Part shown: in pieces, positions 20,547 through 30,676 of the stretch | Layout of the letters: each line of letters opens with the position of its first letter | Position numbering within the stretch: position 1 is the stretch's first letter | Assembly: GCA_000333855.2 (NCBI GenBank) | Contig: CM007320.1 | Coordinates: 2,922,721-2,986,720 of the forward strand | Length of the DNA stretch: 64,000 nt | Source: Endotrypanum monterogeii | Lineage: Eukaryota > Euglenozoa > Kinetoplastea > Trypanosomatida > Trypanosomatidae | Reading direction: 5' to 3' | Translations under genes and position numbers: made by a program | Notes under the pieces: generated by a model | The model's input: the letters and a program-made list of their open reading frames with translations, nothing else | What the model was told of the DNA's origin: nothing | Databases searched by the model: none

Positions 20547-22236
20547 GTTGAGAGCACTTCTGCCAAATGGAGAAAGCAAGTAGGAGAGTTTGACATGAAA
20601 AGAAAAAAAAAAGCTAGTGATGCTGTAGAGAGAGCGATTATGCGCACCTTTGCGACGCTCAGGTAATGAGATATACTTACCCGTCGGATTACAAAAAATG
20701 CGAACGCGCGCTGGAGGCGATTTCTGCGCCATCAGCGTCTTGTATAAGTGAGCTACGATGCAAAATGTAGCCAAACGTCGGGAGCGCAACGTACAGAGTT
20801 GCTACTCCTAAGAAACAGAGTTTACCGAATACCGTTTGGACGTGTGCCTGTGGCTCATAGAGAAGGGGGTGGAGAGCGAAGGTTCAAGGTCCAAAAGTCC
20901 GATCATGGGAGTACGAGATGAGCTGTCCAGATGAGAACACCGGGTCATCAAACAAGTGGTCATCAACTCGAGTGGATTCTCCTCCCCACCCCTCGTATGA
21001 GTGTGTGCGTTTTTAAATCCACATTATTCCCTTAGTGTGTGTTGCAGTGCGTCGACTGCGGGAGTTGAGGAGACATCTGACGCAATGGGCCTCGAAGGCC
21101 GGTACTTTCCTCCTTGGGACAAAACATCGCAAGGAAAAAAAAAACTAATAACTTATCTGAAGAGGTCGAGGTGTTCAGCAGGCAGCTGAAGCCCTCGAGT
21201 ATCCTGAATAAGTGGATCTTCTTTTTTTGTTGTTTTGGTGTTCGTTGGTTTGACTCGAAAAAGATAAAAATTGAAGGTTGGGTCGGTGATGCTACGCGTA
21301 CATGGCAAGAAGGGAGAGGAATAAAGGAAGAGAAAAGACACACCACCGAACTTAGACTACCACCAAGGAAACGCGCACACACATACACATACACATACAC
21401 CAAACACGCACGCACACACCAAACATGGTTGCATGTACATATATACACATATATATATACATATATATATATGTATATATGAGACCTAGGACAAATAAAA
21501 AAAACGAAGAACCCCCACAGTTATGAGAATCATAAACGTTGTGTGTGTGTGTGTGTGTGGAAGGGAGGGTGCAATACATCGATAAGCCGATACGTACAAG
21601 GCCATAAAAGGAAGTACGTTATGATGGGATGAAGCAGGAAAAATATAAAGATCCCGCACGAACACAAATGCGTATCACATGAGCGGTGTCGGTGTGCTTC
21701 ACTACCTTGTCCACCTCTTAGAATTGTACATGGAGGAGAATAAAAGACAAACAAAGAAAAAAAAAATCACCGCTGCGGCGCTCCGAGAAACAAGTCACGA
21801 GTTGGTTAATCAAAGCGGCGGGGAAAGGGGGAATGGCTCACAGCGCGTCCGAGGAATACAGGACTGTAACCATGAAGACTGGCACGGTTTCCAAGCGTCT
21901 ACACGCCCATTAGCGACGTGACAGTAATTCCTATTCATCAGAATGGAAACGGAGGAGACTAGCCGTTGGGGTGTCATCGGGGAGAAAGGGAGGGGCGATG
22001 AAATGGCTGAGTATTGAGGAGTACAACAACTCACCCCAGCTGCCAGAGCGGAGCGATGGCAGGAGAGCCATTGATGTAGGTACCTGAAGCAGAGTGATGA
22101 GGGGATCTTTTGCACCAATTACATAACATTCCACGGGAGATACCTTGACTCAGCAGCAAAGCACTGCCAATGAGCGGGCAGCACCCGACCACTTGAGCAT
22201 GCCCTGATCCCTCCGATCAATGAACCCCATTTGCTT
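20547..22236. other. Spacer between VPS8 and the coiled-coil gene
   Basis: 1.7 kb of minus-transcribed spacer. It holds CA and TA repeats at about 21375-21480, a TG repeat near 21540-21559 and short A-runs. Small open frames have repetitive composition. No gene or RNA gene recognised. Confidence 0.6.
20560..20612 (-). promoter_or_regulatory. Candidate trans-splice acceptor deciding the VPS8 start
   Basis: On the minus strand a T-run (20612-20603), more CT-rich sequence and CCATTTGGCAG put the AG at 20561-20560. That leaves a 13-nt leader before ATG 20546. An upstream in-frame methionine (MAQKSPPARV, ATG at 20732) would need a more distant acceptor; it lies before the tract and its peptide is translated pyrimidine tract, so it is not preferred. 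Confidence 0.55.
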
Positions 22237-23307
22237 CTAGATGCCGGGTTCATCCAGATGCGTCATTCGGAAGTTCTGCTTCGTTAATATCTGACCCATC
22301 AAATCCTTGCGGTACTGCCTGCGGCGGTCGGCTTTCCGTAGCCGTTCCTCCTGAAGGATGAGGCGATGTGACTCGGACGCCTGCTCGTTTCGCCTGCGTG
22401 TCACCTCCATCGGCTCATCGTAGTTGTGCGTACGACGGAACTCCTTGTCGCGCTCGATGCAGTCCTTTAGGTCTTTACGGAACTGCTCCTTTACACGGAG
22501 CGCCGCCTCCTGCTCCTCCTTCGTAAGCCGACGATTGTGCTCCTCTATCGCCGCCATTTCCTCGTAGTGCTTTACAGCGGAGGCCTCTTTCATCTTTGTG
22601 GCTTCCCGGTGGAACTCCTCATTGTGCAGTTGGAGCAAACGTACAGCGTTCCTCCGCTGGCGCTCATCCATTTCCGCGCGGTGGCGGTTGTTTTCATTCA
22701 CAAGGGCTTGCAACTGCCGGTCACTGGCGTCCCTCGCCTTCTGCGTCTTCTTCTTGGCAGCCAAATCGTTTCTGTAGGACTCCTTCAACCGCACCATGTA
22801 CTTTCGTTCCTCTTCCAACTCTTTCGCGTGAAGCTCGGCCACCATGCGGTTCTGGTCATCATTGATTTTACGGAGCGCCTCTACCTGGCACGCATCATCC
22901 TGAGCCGCTTGCTTGAGAGTCGCCTCGCGGAGCGCCAGTTGCTCCTTGAAGTCTTTTTCGTAGAGGCGGTTGTACTCTTGCTTCTTCGCAGCCTCCTCCT
23001 CTTTTTCCATTTTATATGTATACTCCGCCGGTCGGCCTTTCCCAGACGAATAAATCGAGCGAGGACCGCCGCCAGGAAGGGGTCGACTTGCTGCTTTGAA
23101 ACTGCCATCCCCCCTCCGGGTTGCCTGAAGCCATTCATCCCTCCTCTGGTTCTTTTCTTCCTTGCGCAAGGTGGCGACGCGCAGGTCATCCTCCTCCAGT
23201 TGCTTTCGCGTCGGCTCAAACTGGGATACACGGAGGTGGTTCAACTCCACAAGAAAGTGGCGGCGCCTCATTCCACCTGGGCCATCCTCGACAGGTGGGA
23301 GCGGCAT
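22237..23307 (-). CDS. Highly charged coiled-coil protein, TPH-like
   Basis: A 356-residue protein made almost entirely of Glu, Lys, Arg, Gln and Ala. Long continuous helix runs from about residue 35 to 340, with only a glycine/proline-rich break around 65-95 containing SIYSSGKGRPAEYTYK. The pattern of single extended helix with repeated R-x-x-Q/E and terminal RKDLMGQILTKQ resembles trichohyalin/plectin-homology (TPH) proteins. Several of those are microtubule inner or axonemal proteins (CFAP45, CFAP53, MNS1). I cannot say which, and no signature motif fixes it. A flagellar structural role is an inference from composition and architecture. The start at ATG 23307 follows a CT tract with an AG near 23398. 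Confidence 0.75.
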   Translation of the reverse strand: MPLPPVEDGPGGMRRRHFLVELNHLRVSQFEPTRKQLEEDDLRVATLRKEEKNQRRDEWLQATRRGDGSFKAASRPLPGGGPRSIYSSGKGRPAEYTYKMEKEEEAAKKQEYNRLYEKDFKEQLALREATLKQAAQDDACQVEALRKINDDQNRMVAELHAKELEEERKYMVRLKESYRNDLAAKKKTQKARDASDRQLQALVNENNRHRAEMDERQRRNAVRLLQLHNEEFHREATKMKEASAVKHYEEMAAIEEHNRRLTKEEQEAALRVKEQFRKDLKDCIERDKEFRRTHNYDEPMEVTRRRNEQASESHRLILQEERLRKADRRRQYRKDLMGQILTKQNFRMTHLDEPGI

Positions 23308-24425
23308 ATTTTCGGATTCGTATAAGAATAGATGCGACGTTCAACGAAGGATTTGACTCGGATAAACAGGTATTTCTTGCGTAGAGACTCGTGGTGGCTT
23401 GTGTGAAAAGAGTTGGAAAAAAATATATAATAGTAAAAAAAAAACGAAGCACTTTCCCCAGATAGTGTACCTTCCCGAAGAGGAACAGGGTTCAACCAAC
23501 ACGTGTGTGTATATATTCCCCAAACTGTACGTGTTGTGTAGTATGTAGGCGTGTGTTAGTGTTTCGTTTTACAGAGTGAATGGGGGCAGCAAAATTAAAA
23601 GGGAAAATGTTTTTTTTTTTTCAAGTCAGGGAAAGGTGAAGGGATGAAAATGTTTTGCTGGTGCAGATTCGTCGCCTTTACGGGCATCAAAAAAAAAGTA
23701 AGCGAGCTGACCCGCCTTCTCTGACGCAAGGCCTCTATACCTGTGGTTGCAAACGGTGCCTACGACACTCCTAGGGATAATGGATGCCACGCCCTTCACT
23801 CCTGGCAGGGAATATAGCAGCCCGGGGAGGAGGTGGGCGCTTATGTGGTCGCGTAAGTCGTGCGAGGACTTTGTTTGTGCGTCGTGGTTATCAAGGGGGC
23901 CTCTTTGCGGTGCACCAGTGGAAGTTTCCAACACACTGAGCACGACCTCGAGAACAGGCTGCCTCTCATCCCTTTTTATTATTATTATTATTTATTTTTG
24001 AGGGAGAAAAAAAAAGGAGGGTATCATGAGAAGAAGAAGTCCATTTTCCGTGAGTTTGCTGTAATGCAAGTGAACCTAAATACACCATAATTGTAGAGGG
24101 AAGCAAGGGGGGGGGGGGGCCGGCAAAGTTTTTCTTTGGAGGCAAGGAGGAGAGGACGATGTGTGTGTGTGGTGGGTGGGGGGGGGGGGGGGAGGCAGGA
24201 AGGGAAGGGAAGGGAAGGGAGGTCGGAAAAAGCACCGCCTAACGCCTTTTGTCAAAAAGAAAGAGGCGAGAAGAAGTACCTCTTCGAGAGGATCTCGTCC
24301 AGAAGAGTCGGCACATGTGAGCGAATCGTTAACTCCGGGGTATACCACTCGTAGAGACACTCGGCGTTTACGCCTAGCCTCATCGTGCTGTCATCGAGAT
24401 TCTTTAGAAAAACAAGCACGTTAGT
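23308..24425. other. Spacer with G-runs between coiled-coil and ferrochelatase-like genes
   Basis: 1.1 kb, minus-transcribed: the 3' UTR of the ferrochelatase-like gene and the splice region of the coiled-coil gene. It contains two long G-runs on the plus strand followed by GGGAA repeats (24107-24225). No gene seen. Confidence 0.6.
24107..24225. repeat. G-run and GGGAA repeat tract
   Basis: A 13-base G-run (24107-24119), a 15-base G-run (24178-24192) and then GGAAGGGAAGGGAAGGGAAGGG. On the plus strand this could form G-quadruplexes. The mRNA strand is C-rich, so any structure would be in DNA or antisense RNA. It may equally be a simple polypyrimidine feature of the minus strand. Confidence 0.8.
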
Positions 24426-25826
24426 TCACTGCATGTGTGAGGCAATCACTGCTGACAGCATATGCGCGTGTGCGCTACTGCTATTCAACGCAGGGATGTA
24501 ACGCACTTCTCTCCATCCTAGACGCTGAAAGTGGGGGCAGAGGCGCTGTTCTATCGTCCACAGGGTGTTGACATCATCTACAGCAGCATCCGGACAGACA
24601 ACGAAGGCCCTCGGCATGAGAGCCTGTGGCAGAATGATGCGAGACGACTCATTTGAAGGAACACTGCTACCCTCTATTACGGAATCCCGGCACGATCCTA
24701 GGATTTCCCGATACCTCGCGGACGTCGGTTCAGAGTTGGTCGCTGCCTTTTGCAGTAGGTGCTTTAATATTTTCAGCAGCACCCTGTCGATCCGAGGCTC
24801 CAACTGCGCCTCTCCGCCCTCGCTTAAGTAACCAAACATTACACGACTAGGATGCAAGGCCTCTGCGAACAGGTTCTGACCACCGCTTGCACCGCTCTCT
24901 GAAGAGGTTGCTGCGGAATATGGTACGCTTAGCATATCGCGAAGCTTTTCTACAGTGCGGGTGTATTCCTGCTTGCAAGTGTCGCCGAACCGTGTGAAGC
25001 GGATCGGTATAGCCCCAAAGACCATCAAGAGCCAGTCGGGCTTTCCATGTTGTCCCATGAACGAACGTATATGTTTATGCCATGCATCTAGGTACGCGTT
25101 GTGGTGACTGTAACTACGAATGAAATTGACATTGGGGATACTGCGCTGCTGCTGAAAAAAACCACACTGTGTCACAGCATCCCAGACTGTGGCAGACCGT
25201 ACCGATGTGTAGTGGGGAAAGAGAGGAAGAATGATTAAGTGCTCCGTGTGAGTGCGAATCGCCTCGCCGGCAGAGTCACGAGCCCCCTCACCATAATTTC
25301 CGTGAAGTCGGAGACGACGAAGTCCAGCAGCAATGCTTTTCGCAGAGCAATAAAAACCCACCTCCACCTGTACAGATACATCACAGTTCGAGTTCTGCAG
25401 TTTGGTTTGCATCAAAAGCTCGATGCGGCGGGCGAGAAGTCGAGTTAACCGAACGGATGATGCCACCCCGTTTGTTCTTCCCTGCAGATCTATCGTTGTG
25501 GTGCTGCTTTCCGGTAAGTCCGTCGACGGACTGCGCGGGGTGTTGCTGGAGGGCGTGATCCACGTGCTGCGGTACGACTCCCTCAGTTCACAGTATCGAA
25601 AGGGGAGAACATGGGCATACAAGAGCGGTCGCCAAAGCCACATGGGCACGAAATCTACGAGACGCCGATTCGAGAAATGCGCCTCCAAAAACCGCCACAC
25701 ATGGCAGAAGGAGAGGCTCTCAGGCGCTCCCTCCGTTACTAGTAACACGCCATACCGCGTGCCTGTGTTGTAGCACGCGTCTAATACGACGGAAGCTAAA
25801 CTCCTTTGGTCTGTATGCAAGTTCAT
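24426..25826 (-). CDS. Ferrochelatase-like protein lacking the catalytic histidine and glutamate
   Basis: A 466-residue protein with clear ferrochelatase (HemH) architecture: YGVLLVTEGAPE near 25-36, FSNRRLVDFVP, then WLWRPLLYAHVLPFR (63-77), LIILPLFPHYT (197-207), RSIPNVNFIRSY, GKPDWLLMVFGAIPIRF (261-277) and RAFVVCPDAAVDD, ending REVRYIPALNSSSAH. Ferrochelatase inserts iron into protoporphyrin IX, the last step of haem synthesis. The catalytic His of the S/F-H-G-x-P loop is Gly271 here, and the Glu of the C-L-E-T-L loop is Asn420; both codons are unambiguous (25014-25016 and 24567-24569). Inserts at about 92-125 and 360-400 lengthen it beyond the usual 320-360 residues. Similarity is to proteobacterial rather than animal enzymes, in line with the known bacterial origin of trypanosomatid haem enzymes. 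It is probably not an active chelatase. The open frame extends upstream to a GTG; ATG 25826 follows the acceptor. Confidence 0.8.
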   Translation of the reverse strand: MNLHTDQRSLASVVLDACYNTGTRYGVLLVTEGAPESLSFCHVWRFLEAHFSNRRLVDFVPMWLWRPLLYAHVLPFRYCELRESYRSTWITPSSNTPRSPSTDLPESSTTTIDLQGRTNGVASSVRLTRLLARRIELLMQTKLQNSNCDVSVQVEVGFYCSAKSIAAGLRRLRLHGNYGEGARDSAGEAIRTHTEHLIILPLFPHYTSVRSATVWDAVTQCGFFQQQRSIPNVNFIRSYSHHNAYLDAWHKHIRSFMGQHGKPDWLLMVFGAIPIRFTRFGDTCKQEYTRTVEKLRDMLSVPYSAATSSESGASGGQNLFAEALHPSRVMFGYLSEGGEAQLEPRIDRVLLKILKHLLQKAATNSEPTSARYREILGSCRDSVIEGSSVPSNESSRIILPQALMPRAFVVCPDAAVDDVNTLWTIEQRLCPHFQRLGWREVRYIPALNSSSAHAHMLSAVIASHMQ

Positions 25827-28800
25827 AATGCCTTCTGATCTAGACGGCTGCAGCGCGTGGTGACACAACGCACACGCGGTCACAAGCGAGGGGGGTCTAG
25901 AAAAAAAAAAAAATAGGCCTTTAGTTCACTGCCGATTTCCTTGAGGAGGAGGGGGGAGGAGCGAGCAACACACAAACCGCGTGAGCAGATAAAGGAGAAC
26001 TATGCAGAAACGGAACCAGAAGAAAATAGATGTCGCTTGTATAATAGCGCACGTGTGTGTGTGTGTGTGTACCATGTGTGATATATATATATATATATAT
26101 ACGCCTCTCCCGAGAAAAAAAAAAAATGATCCGAGGGAGGTGCGGCCCTGGGAAAACGAATGAAGCACTGATATAATGATACAGTCAATTAGATTTGGCT
26201 TGGTCTATCTCAACGTGTTGATATCGTCGCCGAAAATAGGCAAAAAGACCTGTGATAGACAAAATAAACAAAGCAGTCAGCGCGGTGAAAGAAAGGATAC
26301 ATATACGACGGGGACAGCTGTCGTCATTGAGCTCTTTATGCGTGCTTCGGTTTGAAAACAAACACGGCAAGAGGGTAACAAAAGTGAGTGAAATGTAGCA
26401 AAAAGTCAAGCGACACAGAGCAGGATGTTCAATTGTAACATGCGATAAAACAAAAAAAAAAAAGCAGAACCAACAAGGAGCTCAGAGGAGAGAATGAGGA
26501 TTTCAGATTTCTAGTGGGTAGTCAAATATGATCGGCATATTGGGGGAGGGGGGGGGGGCGCTGGCATCCATGGAGTGAAGGATTTGATGATAGCGCGCGT
26601 GAGGGCGGTGCGTACTGTCGTCAAAAGTAAAAGAGAAAGGAGGGGAAAAGAAAAAATAGACCACATCGTCAATCAGAGAAGAATAACACACAGCCTCATT
26701 TCTATGCCGCACTCTGGAGCATTAGGAGCATCTTTTGGTACGTTCACAGGAATGTGGTGAAGGTGAGGGCCATCACCAACCACAGAGAGGGAGGGGGAGG
26801 GGAGGGGGTCTCCTCAAAGCCCTCTCCACTTGTGGATTTCATCATTTTCGTCTTCTAAAGGGCTTTCCTGCATAAGAGAGAGAGAGAAAAAAAAAGCAAT
26901 ACAATTGATGGTGAACACACATCAAAAAAAAAAAGACGATGTAGAACAGACACACAATCAATCCGGATAAATCGCGCGAAGCAGCAGCCGCTGGGTGTTC
27001 CGTGTTTTATTCTCCGAGATTTGAATAACAGCATCACAATTCACAATTGTGTGTTTGAGGAAGGAAGGTAGGGAGGAGGAATAGTGGATGAGAAGGGAAC
27101 ACACACGAGCATCCAGTGTATATGTGCATCACTCACCCCAAAGCGGGGGAGGGGGGAAGGGGCACACCGTGAGAAAACGGACGCCCCAGTTTATCAGCAA
27201 CGGGGAGATGGAGTAAGGGCTGAAGCGAGCGTCTGTGGCATCAGAGGCGACAAACAAACAATCAAAAAAGCACACCGAAGGAACAGTGAGCCTGAGTAAG
27301 ACGAGGCGAAGAGGGGGCGGGAACACCCGAAGGAAAAAAAAAAACAAAGGACAGGCAAACTCGGAAAAGACAAAGGCGGTAAGCAGAGAGGGTTTTGCCT
27401 GGGAGCTCAAAGTACGATCATCCGACCAAGGCTGCAGCAAGCATGGCACCCATACCCCAGTTCTAAGGACCTCGTTGCACAGCGGTGAGGTGGTGGATAA
27501 CGGAGAACAAGATGTCGTGTGATCCCATTCATTGTAAAAAGAGAATGTACAGTGGGTTGATTATGTCGATTTTTGTTTCTTTCCGGTGGGTCCAAGCGTA
27601 TCTGTTCCTGATCTAGAATAATAATAAAAAATTCTTTGAAAGCGTCGCGGAGAGCGAGACGGGGGCCGGAGGGGACGCCATGCAGCAGAAGCATCTGCAA
27701 AAAAGTGTGACGGAACGGAGCGAGAAGCGGCGGAAGAGGGAGGGGCGAAAGCACATACACGCATAACCATTCCTACACACATGGGCGTTCGGTAAAAAAG
27801 AAAGCTATGGGGTCGAGAAAAAAAAGAGGAGAGACGAGCGCACACCGTAATATGAATCTAGTCGTGAACAAGAAAAAAAACAGTAGTCATAACAACTCAC
27901 GACCCAACTTCAGCAACACGAGAGGGAAATACAGAAAGAGGGGGATATAGAACGGCAACAAAAAGGACTCCTCGTTAGCAAATAAACATTATCTCAGTAA
28001 CCCTCCAGTGCATACTAATAGAGAGAGATGACTCGCTTCTCCACAGGTTTTGCGGATGCCTCGACTATGCCTTCTGTGAGACTCACTTACTTCCGGGCTC
28101 GCTCGAGGGGGGGGGGAGGCTCATTAGTTCTGCAAATCCCGGATTAGTTTGTGTAGTTGCCATGGGGTACGGAATGTACATAGGAAAATACATGTCACAT
28201 TTTCAGAGCGTACAGTGACCAAAGGAGGGGGGGGGGTGAGGGAGAGGGGGACAACGAGACCCAAAACAAGGGAGAAGACGATTGAACCATCTGACGGGAG
28301 ATGGGCACAGAATGGGAAGAAGGGGGAGGGAAACAAACAAAAAAAAACAATAAAAGTAATAAAGCAGCGCTAGCAAGAACTCTAATTTGATAACACACAC
28401 ATTGATAATTGAACAGCTCACAACAAATACGCATAAACAATATCCGTGAAAGCTAGTCGAGCCTCTAAAGATGTGATCGGAAGGATTATAGGGTGGGGAC
28501 GGGGACAACAAATATTCCGTTGCCGCTATTCGGCAGCAGCACACATTGCATGGGCAGAGAAAACCCTTTCCTGCAACCGGCAGCGACGACACTGAAAAGA
28601 CTCGAGGCACTGTGTGGCGTATGACTCGGCAGTGAGTTCCTATGAGGCGGAGAGTGAAAAATGTCAACTCCTTGCGCTCAACTAATGCGCGGGGAACCTA
28701 GCCATCACCACGCAAACAGCCCTTTCGCAAGACCCTCAAGTAACGTGTCACCACTCTCCTTCACGAACGCGCACTTGCCCGACACGGCTTCTGCGTTTCT

Positions 28801-29038
28801 CGAGCCCCTCCGCCAACCCATAAATCCTTATGTACTGGTCTACGACTCACCGGTGTCGCGTAGGAACAGCTTCACTCGCATTTTCTGCCGGTATGTCACA
28901 CAGTGTTCACTTGATGGACGTGGTCGCAGTCACACAAAGCTGCCAAGCGCCCCCCCCCCCCGCAATCGTGCCTCCCGTAGCACTCGTACAATTCTTGAGC
29001 GGGGTTGGTGCACGGAAGACTTCTCATTACCAGCAACT
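25827..29038. other. 3.2-kb spacer, mainly 3' UTR of the CH-domain gene
   Basis: Purine-rich on the plus strand, so pyrimidine-rich in the transcript. It contains TG and TA repeats at about 26050-26102, G-runs near 26545-26560, and many A-runs. Frames at 26185-26409 (74 codons, hydrophobic) and 28203-28667 (154 codons) lack an ATG start. A plus-strand ATG frame at 28661-29104 overlaps the 3' end of the CH-domain gene in antisense. None is called. Confidence 0.6.
25897..25913 (-). promoter_or_regulatory. Candidate trans-splice acceptor for the ferrochelatase-like gene
   Basis: On the minus strand a 13-base T-run (25913-25901) is followed by CTAG, with AG at 25898-25897. The 5' UTR would be about 70 nt. 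The GTG that opens the longer frame is inside the UTR and the first ATG is at 25826. Confidence 0.6.
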
Positions 29039-30676
29039 TCAATACAGCGGCGTGGCGGACGACAAGCTCCTGCCGGGGTGCTTCCACACAATACGCTTCT
29101 CTGACACCTGGGGTGGATGTTGGGAGGAGGCATTGTTCTTTTCCGCTCTGGATTTGAGTGATGCACTTTCGGTATCGCGATCGTAAACACTACGGGCTCC
29201 GCCCTCCACACTGCCGTGACCCTTCTTTGGCTTCTCCTCACAGGAGTTCTTTGCGCTGTGTGAATCATTCTTTTTTTTAGCTAAATCGCTTGCCCGTCTT
29301 ACGGAGGTGCGCTGCTGCGCCGGCCTTGACACTGCACCACTACGTCTGGGGTCACTACTCGCATTGGGTTTTAACGCCGACGTCGCTGGAGGCACGATTG
29401 GGCACGCTGGAATCACGATCTCGACTTCGCTCGTACTGCTGCCAGAGTCATCTCTGGCTGCAATCACTTCCCTGTTGAAGTCAGTGTCTACCACGTCTTC
29501 GTCGATGCCCATCTCGGAAACGTCTCTTTTTTTTGACGACAAAGCATTCACCGACACAACCAGCGATTCCTGCGTGGGAGACTCCTCAGGGTGATGAAAA
29601 TCACTCTGAGAACCTTCGATGATTTCCCTATCGGATGCCCCACCTCTCAGGAGGGAGCTCAAATCGAGCTGTGCGACGTCGCGCCTCTTCATTTGTTCAT
29701 TCTCATGCTCGTATAGAATGGTTCGTGGGGCTACTTGGATGGCACCAGAGCGGTGTGCTATGCGTGCCATGGTTAACAAGCATGTGACAACCTGCCGGTC
29801 GCCTTTTCCGTCCACCAAGTCGGAGGCCGTGAACAGCTGCCCGTCGAGGAGATTATAACGACGCTTTGCTTCCCTCAGGAATGTTTCCACGTTGTCGCGT
29901 ACAAAGAATCCGGATGTGCGCTTCGGCAGCCTCAGGTCATTATCGGCGACAGGTGGATTCTCCATCTTCTGCAGCAGCACGTGAAGCAGAACCCCGGAGC
30001 GGAGAGCGTCGATAAAATTGGGCATGGACAATAAACCAACTTTGTACGTGTTCCCCAGCATAATTGCAAGCCACTCGCGCACCTCCTCAGCGATGATATC
30101 ATCTGTAGCCTCACGCGACGGTACAACACTGAAGACACTCGGTGGCCGGGCCGAGACCAGAGGCGATTGGGGTGCATCGTTCCAAACAGCGCCCGTCCCC
30201 CCCGACTGTTTGCTGTTTGTTGTATCTGAATCGTTTACGTTGTGGTGAAGCAACGAGCTACCGGTAAGCACAGCCCCCGATTGCTCCTCAGGGAAATTGC
30301 TTTGTGGGCTTGAGAAGCTTTTCAACGACGCTGCCACAGGATGGGCGCCGAGGCGATGGGCGCTGTATCTGCGCTGCAGTAAGTGCATGGCATCCATTTC
30401 ATCGAGCCCCCTCATCTCGCTTTGCCGAATAACGCTCTCGACATCTGCATCGGTGGCGTTGGGAGCAGCTGTGCGTAGTCGCCTCCCCACAGCCTCACGC
30501 TGGGGCAGCTTCTTGATGCTGAAGAGATGATACAGGTCGTCAAAGAGTTCGGCAGGGGTCTGACCCGCTGCCTGCGCAAGGGCGATTGTCTCATCAACTT
30601 TCGTCACCTTCGAAAAGTAGTGGATGCGGAAGATGTCCTCCAGATCTTCCCTGTCCTGATCTGTGAAGTGTGCCAT
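29039..30676 (-). CDS. Calponin-homology domain protein
   Basis: A 545-residue protein. Residues 1-110 are helical and contain two short repeats of a D/E-rich pattern (DREDLEDIFRIHYF and later ADVESVIRQSEM), reminiscent of an EF-hand-like or CUE-like helical module but without a clear motif. A single calponin-homology domain occupies roughly 195-305: EEVREWLAIMLG opens it, then FIDALRSGVLLHVLLQKM, FFVRDNVETFLREAKRR and LFTASDLVDGKGDRQVVTCLL, as expected for CH alpha-helices. From 310 on it is Ser/Asp/Glu-rich and likely disordered, with a basic segment near 455-510. Single CH domains often bind microtubules or signalling partners (EB1-, SPEF1- or transgelin-like). Because trypanosomatids have many CH proteins in flagellum and cortex, a cytoskeletal role is likely but inferred. 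ATG 30676 is preferred over an upstream TTG. Confidence 0.8.
   Translation of the reverse strand: MAHFTDQDREDLEDIFRIHYFSKVTKVDETIALAQAAGQTPAELFDDLYHLFSIKKLPQREAVGRRLRTAAPNATDADVESVIRQSEMRGLDEMDAMHLLQRRYSAHRLGAHPVAASLKSFSSPQSNFPEEQSGAVLTGSSLLHHNVNDSDTTNSKQSGGTGAVWNDAPQSPLVSARPPSVFSVVPSREATDDIIAEEVREWLAIMLGNTYKVGLLSMPNFIDALRSGVLLHVLLQKMENPPVADNDLRLPKRTSGFFVRDNVETFLREAKRRYNLLDGQLFTASDLVDGKGDRQVVTCLLTMARIAHRSGAIQVAPRTILYEHENEQMKRRDVAQLDLSSLLRGGASDREIIEGSQSDFHHPEESPTQESLVVSVNALSSKKRDVSEMGIDEDVVDTDFNREVIAARDDSGSSTSEVEIVIPACPIVPPATSALKPNASSDPRRSGAVSRPAQQRTSVRRASDLAKKKNDSHSAKNSCEEKPKKGHGSVEGGARSVYDRDTESASLKSRAEKNNASSQHPPQVSEKRIVWKHPGRSLSSATPLY

Noticed and set aside
24426..25826. Calling the ferrochelatase-like gene a working ferrochelatase
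   Set aside because: The catalytic His and Glu positions hold Gly and Asn, and the codons are unambiguous.
26185..26409. Small hydrophobic minus-strand frame (74 codons)
   Set aside because: Opens with TTG and contains no ATG; probably chance in a 3' UTR, although one stretch looks like a membrane span.
28661..29104. Plus-strand ATG frame of 147 codons
   Set aside because: Antisense to the 3' end of the CH-domain gene and against the direction of the cluster; composition is Pro/Arg/Ser-rich with no recognisable motif.
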